Made by a program: the position numbers and the translations under genes | DNA from: Planctomyces sp. SH-PL14 | Lineage (GTDB): Bacteria; Planctomycetota; Planctomycetia; Planctomycetales; Planctomycetaceae | Direction of reading: 5' to 3' | Length of the DNA: 64,000 bases | NCBI RefSeq assembly: GCF_001610835.1 | Contig: NZ_CP011270.1 | Span: forward strand, 7,582,001-7,646,000 | The notes under the pieces: model-generated | Databases searched by the model: none | Told to the model about the DNA's origin: nothing | What the model saw: only the letters and a program-made list of their open reading frames with translations | Shown: positions 44,290 to 52,776 of the stretch, in pieces | Numbering within the stretch: the first letter of the stretch is position 1 | How the letters are laid out: every line of letters starts with the position of its first letter

Positions 44290-44754
44290 ATGTCACTCTT
44301 CCGTCGGAATCCCGGTTGTCCGTTTTTCCTGCTGACAGCCGCGTCTGCTTTGATGGCGGGATGCGGTGGGCAGCCGCAGATCCCCCGTATTCCGGTGGCG
44401 GGAATCGTCACGGTCGACGGCACACCGCTCCCCAAAGGGAAGGTCGTGTTCACCCCCGCCGAGGGAAACGCGTCTCTGATTGCGATGGCTCAGGTTGTTG
44501 ACGGACGCTTTGAAACACCCGAGGCGTTCGGTGCGATTCCCGGAGTGCAGCGGGTCGAGATCATTTCGACGGACGACGGCGGATATGCGCCGGATGACGA
44601 GGCGGCGATGGAGCGGTGGGTCGCCGGTGGGCGCAAGCCGATCAAGGTCGTCCGGATTCCTAAGCAGTATCAGAAAGACGGAAAGCTGAAGGCCGAAGTC
44701 AAAACGGGCGGTCCCAACGAGTTCAAGTTTGAACTCGCCTCCAGCGAGAAGTGA
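44290..44754 (+). CDS. Small lipoprotein with carboxypeptidase-regulatory-like (transthyretin-like) domain
   Basis: This 154-residue protein has a signal peptide ending in the lipobox ALMAGC. The mature part begins with VAGIVTVDGTPLPKGKVVFT, a beta-sandwich pattern (VxGxVxxDGxPLxxAxVxF) of carboxypeptidase-regulatory-like domains, followed by FETPEAFGAIPGVQRVEI and a charged C-terminus. Such lipoproteins accompany DUF1559 genes throughout planctomycetes and may attach the pseudopilus-like proteins to the outer envelope; that is inference. It is read from ATG 44290. The next gene begins 76 bp downstream. Confidence 0.85.
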   Translation: MSLFRRNPGCPFFLLTAASALMAGCGGQPQIPRIPVAGIVTVDGTPLPKGKVVFTPAEGNASLIAMAQVVDGRFETPEAFGAIPGVQRVEIISTDDGGYAPDDEAAMERWVAGGRKPIKVVRIPKQYQKDGKLKAEVKTGGPNEFKFELASSEK

Positions 44755-44830
44755 ATTTACGACCGGCCTTCTTCCAGAGGGCAGTCTCAGACGTCCTCGA
44801 CTCAGTCCACTAACCCCAGTGAGTCCGAAT

Positions 44831-46483
44831 ATGAAACGATGGTTGCGATCGGTGGCTCTGGCCGCCTGCCTCGCCGTGCCGTTCTCGGCGGCGCAGGCCC
44901 ACTTCATCTTCCTGCTGACGAAAGCCGATCCCTCGGGGCCGGCTATCCACGTCTACTTCTCGGAAGAAGCCGCTCCGGACAATCCGGCTCTCCTCGACCG
45001 GCTCGCCGGCCTTGAAGTCTGGCAGATCACCGCCGGACAGGAGCCGAAGAAGGTCGACGTCGCCAAGGGGACCGACTCCCTGACGGGCAAGCTGGACGCC
45101 GCCTCCAAGGACAGCGTCTACATCAGCAAGCGTGATCTCGGCGTGATGACCCGCGGCGAAGTCAGCTTCGGCCTCCAGTACTACGCAAAGACCGGCCCGT
45201 CGACGCCGAACCATCCGGCCTGGAAGATCGACACCTCCAAGCAGCTCAAGCTCGACGTCGTCCCGACGATCTCGGACAAGGACGTGCAGCTCAAGGTCCT
45301 CCTCGACGGCAAGCCGTTCGAAGGGGCGGAGATCGCCGCCGACGGCCCGATGCTCGGGATCAAGGATCTGACGAAGGCCGACGGCGTCGCCACCTTCAAG
45401 CTCGGCGGACCGGGGGTCTACTCGTTCCGCGCCAAGGTGGTCGACAAGACCCCGGGCGAGAAGGACGGCAAGAAGTATCCGGAGCTCCGGCACTACACGA
45501 CCGTCGCTTTCGCGATCCCTGGCGATGCCAAGGGGGCCGCGAAGCCGGCCACGGCGGAAGCGAAGCCGGGCAAGGCTGAAGCCAAGCTGCTGACGGACGT
45601 CCCGGCTGCGGTGACGAGCCTCGGCGGCGCCGTCCTCAACGGCGACCTGTACATCTACGGCGGCAACATGGCCGGCGCCCACTCGTACTCGAACGTCGAC
45701 CAAGGCCGCGCCCTGATGAAGCTCCCGCTCAAGGGGGGTGAGTGGACGAAGGTCCTCGACGGGCCGGGGCTGCAGGGACTGGCTCTCGTCGCCCACGGCG
45801 ACAAGCTCTACCGCGTCGGCGGCTTCACTGCCAAGAACGAGAAGGGGGCCGACAAGGACCTCTGGTCGCAGTCGGACGTGGCCGTCTACCAGCTGTCCAA
45901 GAAGGACTGGGAAATCTATCCGCCGCTCCCCGAAGCCCGCTCGTCGCATGACGCCGCGGTCCTCGGCGACACGCTCTACGTCGTCGGCGGCTGGCAGCTC
46001 GCTGGTAAGGACGACAGCAAGTGGCACCACACCGCCTGGAAGCTCGACCTCAAGTCGTCGCAGCCGGTCTGGCAGCCGATCGCCAAGCTCGAGAAGGCCC
46101 GCCGGGCCCTCGCCCTCGCCGCTCACAACGGCAAGATTTACGCGATCGGCGGGATGCTGGAAGACGGCCCGACGACCTCGGTCGTCGTGTACGACCCGAA
46201 GAGCGACTCCTGGTCGGACGCCCCCGCCCTCCAGGGCGAAGGAATGAACGGTTTCGGAGCCTCCGCCTTCGCGACCGGCGGCCAGCTCTACGTCAGCACG
46301 CACCACGGCGACCTGCAGCGGCTCAACGCCGACGGCACCGCCTGGGACGTCGTCACGAAGCTGCCGACCGAGCGGTTCTTCCACCGCATGCTCCCGGTTG
46401 ACGAGGATCACATGGTCATCGTCGGCGGAGCGAGCATGACCTCCGGCAAGTTCACGACCGTGGAAGTGATCCACGTCGACTGA
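44831..46483 (+). CDS. Secreted DUF4198-like domain fused to kelch beta-propeller
   Basis: This 550-residue protein has a signal peptide (about 1-22, ending SAAQA) followed by HFIFLLTKADPSGPAIHVYF, the start of a DUF4198-like region (to about residue 235). DUF4198 proteins are linked to nickel/cobalt and similar uptake and begin with a conserved His of AHxxWL type, and here AH is present. After an Ala/Lys linker the rest is a kelch propeller with repeats such as GGAVLNGDLYIYGGNMAG, DKLYRVGGFTAKNEKGADKD, DAAVLGDTLYVVGGWQLAGK and RRALALAAHNGKIYAIGGML. It lies in a cluster downstream of a Fur-box-like site, so a metal-related role is plausible but unproven. Confidence 0.8.
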   Translation: MKRWLRSVALAACLAVPFSAAQAHFIFLLTKADPSGPAIHVYFSEEAAPDNPALLDRLAGLEVWQITAGQEPKKVDVAKGTDSLTGKLDAASKDSVYISKRDLGVMTRGEVSFGLQYYAKTGPSTPNHPAWKIDTSKQLKLDVVPTISDKDVQLKVLLDGKPFEGAEIAADGPMLGIKDLTKADGVATFKLGGPGVYSFRAKVVDKTPGEKDGKKYPELRHYTTVAFAIPGDAKGAAKPATAEAKPGKAEAKLLTDVPAAVTSLGGAVLNGDLYIYGGNMAGAHSYSNVDQGRALMKLPLKGGEWTKVLDGPGLQGLALVAHGDKLYRVGGFTAKNEKGADKDLWSQSDVAVYQLSKKDWEIYPPLPEARSSHDAAVLGDTLYVVGGWQLAGKDDSKWHHTAWKLDLKSSQPVWQPIAKLEKARRALALAAHNGKIYAIGGMLEDGPTTSVVVYDPKSDSWSDAPALQGEGMNGFGASAFATGGQLYVSTHHGDLQRLNADGTAWDVVTKLPTERFFHRMLPVDEDHMVIVGGASMTSGKFTTVEVIHVD

Positions 46484-46496
46484 GTCTTCCTCAGGG

Positions 46497-46537
46497 AGAG
46501 GTCCCTCGGCGCCGTGTCGGGGGACCTCTTTTTGTTT
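46497..46537 (+). terminator. Rho-independent terminator of the kelch gene
   Basis: AGAGGTCCC (46497-46505) pairs with GGGACCTCT (46521-46529), followed by TTTTTGTTT. Confidence 0.9.
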
Positions 46538-46828
46538 GGTCGGCCCGAGCTGCGGGATCCGGCCTGCGGTGATCCGCATGAAGACTTCGATGGACCTCAT
46601 TCGTCCGGGACCGCCGTGATGACGATCCTTCAGCTGGTCGAACTGCACTTGGCGATCTTCAGTGGTGTCGCGGCGGCGACGCTTGCCATCCTGGTCGGGC
46701 GCGGAGCATGCTCCCGCTTCCCCGCCCGTCTCTTTCGGTTCAGCAACAGCTTCAAGATGCACACTTCTCCCCGCATGATTCCTGCCTCTTCCGCGGCCGC
46801 ACGGCTCTTCCCGGGACGAACCCGGCCG

Positions 46829-48181
46829 ATGGCGGACTTCCTGAACGCCGCCGGTTCGACGTGGAAGCGGACTGCCTGCGTCGCCCTGCTTCTGGGTGGG
46901 GGGGCTCTGGCTGGGGCGGAGGCTCGCGCGGAGTCGGCCTGGCCGAGTTTCCAGAATGGCGGCGCCGTCTCTCTCTCGGCTGACCTCCCGACAAAGTGGG
47001 ACGCCGCCACCAGCGTCGCCTGGCATCAGGATCTCGTCGGCTACGGCCAGTCGAGCCCCGTGGTCTGGAAGGGCCAGGTGTACATCACCTCCGTCAGCGG
47101 CGCGAACAAGGAGACGTACCACGTCGTCGCCTACTCGCTGAAGGAGGGCACCAAGCTCTGGCAGTACGACGTGGCCAACCCCTCGCCCCAGGAGAGCACC
47201 TCTTACGTCTCTAAGGCGGCTCCGACACCGGTGGCTGATGACAAGGGGCTGGTCTGCTTCTTCGAGGGAGGGATCGTCGCCGGTCTGACTCATGGCGGCG
47301 AGAAGCGCTGGGAGCGGAATCTCGTTACCGAGTTCGGAGCGATCGACAGCCGCCACGGCGTCTCCGCCTCCGTCGAACAGAATGCCGACCTGGCCTTCCT
47401 GTGGGTCGAACGGACGACCGAGCCTTACGTTCTGGCGGTCAACAAGAGCACCGGCGAAACCGCGTGGAAGGTGGCCGGCATCGGCAAGACGAGCTGGGCC
47501 AGCCCGCGCCTCGTGCCGGTGGCGGAGGGTGAGTCCCATCTCGTGCTGAGTGCGATCGGGTTCCTCGTTGGTCTCGATCCGAAGACGGGCGAGCGGCTCT
47601 GGACCTTCGACCAGATCGCGGGGAACTCGACCCCCACGCCGGTTCCCGCCGGAAACGGAAAATTCCTGATCGGCGCGACGACCGGCCAGGGGGAGAGTGG
47701 CGGCGGAAATCCGCCGGACTCGAATGGGATGGTGGCGATCGGCCGCGATGCGAATGGCCAGTGGGCCGCGCAATGGATCTGGCACGCCAAGCGGGCGACG
47801 TCGTCCTTTGGATCGCCGATCCTTGCTGAGGGGAATGCGTACTTCGTCAACCGGTCCGGGGTGCTGTACTGTCTGGACCAGGAGACGGGGGAGGAGCACT
47901 ACGCTCAGCGGGCCGGGGAGAGCGTGTGGGCCACGCCGCTGGCGACGAAGGGGCACGTCCTGCTGTTCGGCAAAGGGGGGACGGTCTCAGCGGTTGCGAC
48001 CGGGAAGACTTTTGAGAAGCTGGGCGAGAGCATTGCCTGGGAAGGGGCCGGAGCGGCGCCGGCCGAAGGGCGCGGTGGTCCTCCTGGTGCGTCGGGACCG
48101 GTCCTTTATGGCGCGGCCTTCGTGGACGGCAGCCTGTTGTTGCGGCGGGGAGATCAGCTGATCTGCGTTCGGACGAAGTAA
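46829..48181 (+). CDS. Secreted PQQ-like beta-propeller protein
   Basis: This 450-residue protein is read from ATG 46829, which begins a signal peptide (MADFLNAAGSTWKRTACVAL, then LLGGGALAGAEARA). Earlier in-frame ATGs exist at 46757 and 46775. The mature part starts ESAWPSFQNGGAVSLSADLP and has PQQ-type repeats: SSPVVWKGQVYITSVSGANK, VNKSTGETAWKVAGIGKTSW, LDPKTGERLWTFDQIAGNST, LYCLDQETGEEHYAQRAGES. These match BamB/quinoprotein-like propellers, but PQQ-binding enzyme residues are not evident, so it is probably a structural or sensor propeller. It is a distant paralogue of the protein at 52777. It is separated from the kelch gene by a terminator. Confidence 0.85.
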   Translation: MADFLNAAGSTWKRTACVALLLGGGALAGAEARAESAWPSFQNGGAVSLSADLPTKWDAATSVAWHQDLVGYGQSSPVVWKGQVYITSVSGANKETYHVVAYSLKEGTKLWQYDVANPSPQESTSYVSKAAPTPVADDKGLVCFFEGGIVAGLTHGGEKRWERNLVTEFGAIDSRHGVSASVEQNADLAFLWVERTTEPYVLAVNKSTGETAWKVAGIGKTSWASPRLVPVAEGESHLVLSAIGFLVGLDPKTGERLWTFDQIAGNSTPTPVPAGNGKFLIGATTGQGESGGGNPPDSNGMVAIGRDANGQWAAQWIWHAKRATSSFGSPILAEGNAYFVNRSGVLYCLDQETGEEHYAQRAGESVWATPLATKGHVLLFGKGGTVSAVATGKTFEKLGESIAWEGAGAAPAEGRGGPPGASGPVLYGAAFVDGSLLLRRGDQLICVRTK

Positions 48182-48204
48182 GCGTGTCCTTGGTCCCGCT
48201 CGCT

Positions 48205-48547
48205 TGAACCGCGTCCTTGCCGGACGGGCTTCCATAGCTCACACCCATCATGCGACGGCAGCCGGGGTCAAGGGGGTAACCCCTTGCCGCCGGAGGCGCT
48301 TCCATGAGGAACCGTGGTAAGCAACGGACATCCGCTTTGTGGAACCGGCTCTGAGGACTCTCTCAACGCGCACCGCTGGCTCCGCAATCCCCGCGGGTTG
48401 GAGAGGGGGGCATACGACACGGTGTCCGAGCTTGGACACGTGCTCCTTCGGACAGTTCTCGACGGCCAGGCCTCCGGCGGGCAAAGGGCCAGAAAAACAA
48501 CACAGGCCACTCTGCACTCCCCACCAGGGACCAGCCCCTGGACCCTG
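48205..48547 (+). repeat. Interspersed repeat copy H (forward)
   Basis: Full-length copy from TTGAACCGCGTCCTTGCCGG to CAGCCCCTGGACCCTGG. It has the long-loop stem (GGGCC, A/C-rich loop, GGCC). The GTGTCC-gagctt-GGACAC stem is intact; the GGGACA/TGTCCC stem is not. It lies between convergent genes. Confidence 0.9.
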
Positions 48548-48562
48548 GTATGGGTGTCAACG

Positions 48563-48600
48563 AAAACGGGACGACCAGATGGTCGTCCCGTTCTTGTTTA
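48563..48600. terminator. Bidirectional terminator between the PQQ gene and fabF
   Basis: AACGGGACGACCA (48565-48577) and TGGTCGTCCCGTT (48580-48592) form a 13-bp perfect stem. A TTCTTGTTT tract follows on the plus strand and TTTTCGTTG on the minus strand, so it can serve both convergent genes. Confidence 0.9.
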
Positions 48601-48620
48601 CATCAGCGAGTCCGCTTGTC

Positions 48621-49865
48621 TCAGGAAACGCGTCCCAGAATCAGACAAGCATTGTGACCGCCAAACCCGAAGCTGTTCGAAAGAACCCGGTTCAGCTTCA
48701 TCTGCCGGGCCGAGTGGGGGATGTAATCCAGATCGCACTCCGGATCCGGGTTGTCGAGATTGATCGTCGGCGGAGCCACCTGCTCCTTGAGAGCCAGAGC
48801 CGAGATCACGAACTCCACGCCACCGGAGGCTCCCAGCAGGTGGCCAAGCTGGCTCTTCGTGCTGGAGACGGCGAACTTCCGAGCGTGCTCGGTAAAGACA
48901 CTCTTGATCGCGATCGTCTCCGCCTTGTCGCCGAGCGGGGTGCTCGTGCCGTGGGCGTTGACGTACTGAATCTCGTCCGGATTCAGCTTTGCGTCGCGGA
49001 GGGCGGCGGACATCGCATAGGCGGCCCCCTTCCCTTCCGGACAGGGAGCGGTCATGTGCGTGCCGTCGGCCGACATCCCGTAACCCAGGACCTCAGCAAT
49101 GATCGGAGCGCCACGCTTGCGGGCGTGTTCGTATTCCTCGAGGACGACGACGCCAGCCCCTTCGGACATGACGAATCCGTCCCGGTCGCGGTCGAACGGA
49201 CGGCTCGCCGCCTGCGGATTGTCGCACCGCGTCGAGAGGGCCTGCATCCGGGCAAAGCCGGAGAGCCCCATCGGAGTGATCGCGGCTTCGCTGCCGCCGG
49301 TCACCATGACGTCGGCCATGTCGTGCTGGATCAGCTTGTACGCGTCGCCGATGGCGTTCGTCGCCGATGCACAGGCGGTGGCGATGGCGCTGTTGGGCCC
49401 CTTGAGGTGCCACTGCACCGAGATGTTCCCCGCCGCGGCGTTGACCATCAGCTTGGGAATCATGAACGGCGAGACGCGGGAGGGGCCGCGATCGAACAGC
49501 GTGGAGTGCTGCTGCTCGATCTCGTTGAGGCCGCCGATCCCGCTGCCAATGAGCGTGCCGTAGCGGTAGGGGTCACCGACGGAGAAGTCCATGCCGGACT
49601 GGTGGATCGCCCGCATTGCGGCCAGCATGCCGAACTGCACGAAGCGATCCATCCGCTTGACGTCCTTATCCAGCAGTCCGAGGCTCTCCGCAAAGTCGAT
49701 CTTGGCGATTTCACCGCCGAAGTTGACTTTGAACGTAGAGCAATCGAACCGACGGATGGGACCGATCCCGCTTTTTCCAGCGCAGATCGCGTCCCAGAAC
49801 TCCGCGGTCTCACATCCGAGCGCCGTGACGACGCCCAGGCCGGTGACAACGACTCGCCTGGCCAT
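48621..49865 (-). CDS. fabF: 3-oxoacyl-ACP synthase II (FabF)
   Basis: This 414-residue condensing enzyme elongates acyl-ACP in fatty-acid synthesis. It begins MARRVVVTGLGVVTALGCET. Active-site Cys165 lies in SAIATACASATNAIGD. The two His blocks are NAHGTSTPLGDKAE and LGHLLGASGGVEF, completing the Cys-His-His triad of KAS II. The C-terminal SNSFGFGGHNACLILGRVS block is also intact. It follows acpP on the same strand with only 3 bp between stop and start, so they form an operon. A second FabF-type protein lies at the window's right edge. Confidence 0.96.
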   Translation of the reverse strand: MARRVVVTGLGVVTALGCETAEFWDAICAGKSGIGPIRRFDCSTFKVNFGGEIAKIDFAESLGLLDKDVKRMDRFVQFGMLAAMRAIHQSGMDFSVGDPYRYGTLIGSGIGGLNEIEQQHSTLFDRGPSRVSPFMIPKLMVNAAAGNISVQWHLKGPNSAIATACASATNAIGDAYKLIQHDMADVMVTGGSEAAITPMGLSGFARMQALSTRCDNPQAASRPFDRDRDGFVMSEGAGVVVLEEYEHARKRGAPIIAEVLGYGMSADGTHMTAPCPEGKGAAYAMSAALRDAKLNPDEIQYVNAHGTSTPLGDKAETIAIKSVFTEHARKFAVSSTKSQLGHLLGASGGVEFVISALALKEQVAPPTINLDNPDPECDLDYIPHSARQMKLNRVLSNSFGFGGHNACLILGRVS

Positions 49866-49868
49866 CCT

Positions 49869-50111
49869 TTACGCGTTCCCTCGCTGCTTGATGTAGCTGA
49901 CGGCGTCTCCGACCGTCTTCAGCTTTTCGTAGTCTTCGTCCGGAATGCTCACACCGAACTTGTCTTCGAAAGCCATGCCCAGTTCGACGATGTCGAGCGA
50001 ATCGGCCTTGAGATCATCGATGAAGTTGCTTTCCAGCTTGATCTCTTCCACCGGCACGCTGAGCTGCTCGCTCACAATGGCGATGACTTTCTCCTCAAGA
50101 CTCTGCGACAC
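49869..50111 (-). CDS. acpP: Acyl carrier protein
   Basis: This 80-residue protein carries the growing acyl chain on 4'-phosphopantetheine at Ser38 ([17 protein letters not shown]). It is acidic and four-helical, with [20 protein letters not shown] at the start and a [16 protein letters not shown] end. The start codon is GTG at 50111, preceded by AAGGAG. It overlaps in function and operon with fabF, directly downstream. Upstream, ~480 bp of gene-free sequence separate it from the divergent cpaF gene. Confidence 0.97.
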   Translation of the reverse strand: MSQSLEEKVIAIVSEQLSVPVEEIKLESNFIDDLKADSLDIVELGMAFEDKFGVSIPDEDYEKLKTVGDAVSYIKQRGNA

Positions 50112-50593
50112 GCCTCACTCCTTAACTCGGCAATTGAATCCGCATACCCGCAACAGTTTGCCGAATTTTCGCTGACCGATCCGTGACCACAGCATCCTGA
50201 ATTTCAGGCCCGATTTGCTGCAGAAACTCCCTTCTCCTGCGAAGAGAAATCTGCCGTCCTGAGTTCAACCGAAGGTCAAGGGGATACGAAGGTTCCGACA
50301 AGGGCACCAGCCGGGCGGACCGATGCTCATGAAGATATAACGCGTTTGGAAAACGCTGTAAACGGCAAGAGTCACCGGAACGCTGCTCAATTACGCAAAC
50401 CGGCCATTTTCGCCGACCGGACCTTGCCCCGGGCAGGCCGCGTCGCTCCGTCGGGCGAGTTCCGGCGAGGGGCCGGATCCGCTCCCGCCGATGTCCTGGC
50501 GAGGACGACTTGTATTCAGCCCTCCTCCGGCGATGATCGTCCGTGGGCGGCCATCGGTTTCGGACGGCCTCTCTGTCGCGATCGGGCGGACGC
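50112..50593. other. Divergent gene-free region between acpP and the FHA-CpaF gene
   Basis: About 480 bp. Only shadow frames occur. It presumably contains the acpP operon promoter and the promoter of the CpaF gene; GTTATATC-like AT-rich sequence near 50335 is the best -10 candidate for acpP but has no clear -35. Confidence 0.35.
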
Positions 50594-52528
50594 ATGCGCA
50601 TCTGGTACAACAAGATTCACGACAGTCGCCGGTCGCTGCTCGAAGTCGGCGGCGACACGATCACCATCGGCCGCGACCGGCAGAACGCCCTTGTCCTCAA
50701 CAGCCCGCTCGTCGCCAAGCAGCAGGCGATCGTGAAGCGGGCGGAGACCGGCGGCGGCCTTGTCCTCGAAAACCTCGGGATCAACAGTTGCCTCGTCGGC
50801 GACATCGAGGTCCTCGGCGGACAGACGCACCCGATCCGGTCAGGCGAGACGGTCCGGATCTGGCCCTACACCGTCACGTTCGAAAGTGGCGAAGCGGCGG
50901 CGATCACGCGGCACGACCTGGAAGCCCATCTCCGCGGGCTCCTCTCCGACCTCGAGCTGCGGGTCCATCGAAAACTTCTCGACCGGTTCGACCTCTATGA
51001 GCTGGAGACGAACCGCATCGGCGACCAGGAGAGCATCGTCAAGCTGGAGCGGCACATCGAGGACGTCTGCCGCGAACTCTCCCTCTTCTCCGAGCAGAAC
51101 GATTCGCTTCTCGAGGAGATCCTCGCCCTGACGCTGAAGGACTTCGTCGTCAACCAGCTCATCCTGACGAGCGACGACGAGCGGTTCCGCGTGGCGTCGA
51201 TGTTCACGAACGAGTTCGACCTCCCATCGACGCAGGTCCCCGAGCGCGAGGCCGAACTGGCGAACCTCGTCCGGTTCGCCCACGAGAAACTCCAGCTCGA
51301 CGATCAGCCGGACCTCAGCTCCAAGATCCGCCGGGTCGAGGAGAAGTACGCCGACTCCTTCCCGTTCATCCGCCCGCACCTCCACAAGGAGCTGCGGAAA
51401 TACCTCCTGCTGCGGACCCTCAAGAAGGACCTCAAGGACACCGTCTTCGGCTTCGGCCCGCTGCAGGACCTGCTCCGGGCCCCGACCGTCACGGAAATCA
51501 TGGTCGTCCGCAGCGACCAGATTTACGTCGAACGGGACGGCGTCATCGAGCTCTCCGGCCGGCGGTTCCTTTCGGACAAAGTGACCGAGTCGATCATCGA
51601 GCGGATCGTCTCGCAGGTCGGCCGCCGGATCGACAAGAGCCAGCCCCTCGTCGACGCCCGCCTCCCGGACGGAAGCCGCGTCAACGCGATCATTCCGCCG
51701 CTGGCCGTCAAAGGCCCCGCCCTCACGATTCGAAAATTCCCTTCATACCGGTACTCGATGGACGACCTGATCGAGATGAACTCGATCACGGCGGCGGCGG
51801 CGATGTTCCTGCGGGCCTGTGTCATCGACCGCAAGAACATCCTCGTCAGCGGGGGAACCGGCTCGGGGAAGACGACGCTGCTGAACGTCCTCTCGGCCTT
51901 CATCCCCACCCGCGAGCGGATCGTCACGATCGAGGATACGCAGGAGCTCCAGCTCCGGCAGGACCACGTCGTGACGCTGGAGAGCAAGCCGGCGAATGTG
52001 GAAGGGACCGGCGAGTACACGATCCGCGACCTCGTCCGGAACGCCCTGCGAATGCGGCCCGACCGGATCCTCGTCGGCGAGTGCCGCGGCGGCGAAGCGC
52101 TCGACATGCTCCAGGCGATGAACACCGGCCACGACGGCTCGATGACGACGGTTCACGCGAACGGGGCGGAAGAGGTCATCAAGCGGCTCGAAGTCCTCGT
52201 TCTCATGGCGGTCGACCTGCCGGTGCAGTCGATTCATCGCCAGATCGCCTCGGCGCTCGACGTCATCGTCCAGATCGCCCGGCTCCCGAACGGCCGCCGG
52301 GGGGTGACGCAGGTCGCCGAAGTCGCCGGCTACGACGCGCAGACGGGCAAGATCGTCCTGCACGACATCTTCAACCGCCGCAACGGGAACGTCCTGGCGC
52401 CGACGGGGTTCCTGCCGACGTTCGTGGACTCGCTGATGGAGAAGCGGCTGCTGGAGCTGGAGTTCCTCTACGGCGCCGATGACAAGAAGCGGCTCATCCT
52501 GGAGACGAAGGCCCTGCCCGGGAGTTGA
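50594..52528 (+). CDS. CpaF/TadA-type secretion ATPase with N-terminal FHA domain
   Basis: This 644-residue ATPase powers Tad/Flp-type pilus assembly or secretion. Residues ~10-100 form an FHA-like phosphothreonine-binding domain (TITIGRDRQNALVLNSPLVA, then KQQAIVKRAETGGGLVLENL and INSCLVGD). A long helical linker (about 110-290) follows, then the CpaF core: GFGPLQDLLRAPTVTEIMVV, GGTGSGKTT (Lys426), IEDTQELQL, RMRPDRILVGECRGGEALDM (Walker B region) and TGHDGSMTTVHANG (His box). All catalytic motifs are present. The FHA fusion is seen in some planctomycete and actinobacterial relatives. No other tad gene is adjacent. The Flp-like pilin at 15267 is a possible client. Confidence 0.9.
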   Translation: MRIWYNKIHDSRRSLLEVGGDTITIGRDRQNALVLNSPLVAKQQAIVKRAETGGGLVLENLGINSCLVGDIEVLGGQTHPIRSGETVRIWPYTVTFESGEAAAITRHDLEAHLRGLLSDLELRVHRKLLDRFDLYELETNRIGDQESIVKLERHIEDVCRELSLFSEQNDSLLEEILALTLKDFVVNQLILTSDDERFRVASMFTNEFDLPSTQVPEREAELANLVRFAHEKLQLDDQPDLSSKIRRVEEKYADSFPFIRPHLHKELRKYLLLRTLKKDLKDTVFGFGPLQDLLRAPTVTEIMVVRSDQIYVERDGVIELSGRRFLSDKVTESIIERIVSQVGRRIDKSQPLVDARLPDGSRVNAIIPPLAVKGPALTIRKFPSYRYSMDDLIEMNSITAAAAMFLRACVIDRKNILVSGGTGSGKTTLLNVLSAFIPTRERIVTIEDTQELQLRQDHVVTLESKPANVEGTGEYTIRDLVRNALRMRPDRILVGECRGGEALDMLQAMNTGHDGSMTTVHANGAEEVIKRLEVLVLMAVDLPVQSIHRQIASALDVIVQIARLPNGRRGVTQVAEVAGYDAQTGKIVLHDIFNRRNGNVLAPTGFLPTFVDSLMEKRLLELEFLYGADDKKRLILETKALPGS

Positions 52529-52559
52529 AGCCGCCGATCAAGGACCGGGGTGGAGACCG

Positions 52560-52735
52560 GGGCCGCGGTTCCGGGACGACCAAGAAAGTCCCGACAGGGA
52601 CGGCCGAAAATAACCCACCATTTCAATGGTGGGTCTGCGATGCGGCCTCCGAATCTGCAGTCCCGTCAGGGACGAAAGAACGAATGGGGCCTGGCGCGTT
52701 CTCGTCCTCTTCTTCCGTCCCTGACGTGACTTCGT
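52560..52735. repeat. REP-like palindrome cluster downstream of the FHA-CpaF gene
   Basis: It contains GTCCCGACAGGGAC (52588-52601), ACCCACCATTTCAATGGTGG continuing GT (52613-52634) and GTCCCGTCAGGGAC (52660-52673). The GTCCC-N4-GGGAC units recur with changed loops around a central GGTGGGT hairpin. It resembles REP modules seen in planctomycetes and other phyla. Possible terminator roles exist for both converging genes (cpaF + and PQQ -). Confidence 0.65.
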
Positions 52736-52776
52736 CGAGATCGTTTCGACGGTCCTGCGTGATCGCCGAGCTTGGA

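Noticed and set aside
44810-47956. A 1048-codon open frame on the minus strand
   Set aside because: It is antisense to the kelch and PQQ genes, has Arg/Gly/Val-biased shadow composition, crosses a terminator and shows no family motifs.
48339-50186. A 615-codon plus-strand frame over repeat copy H, fabF and acpP
   Set aside because: It crosses a repeat and a perfect bidirectional terminator and is antisense to two certain genes.
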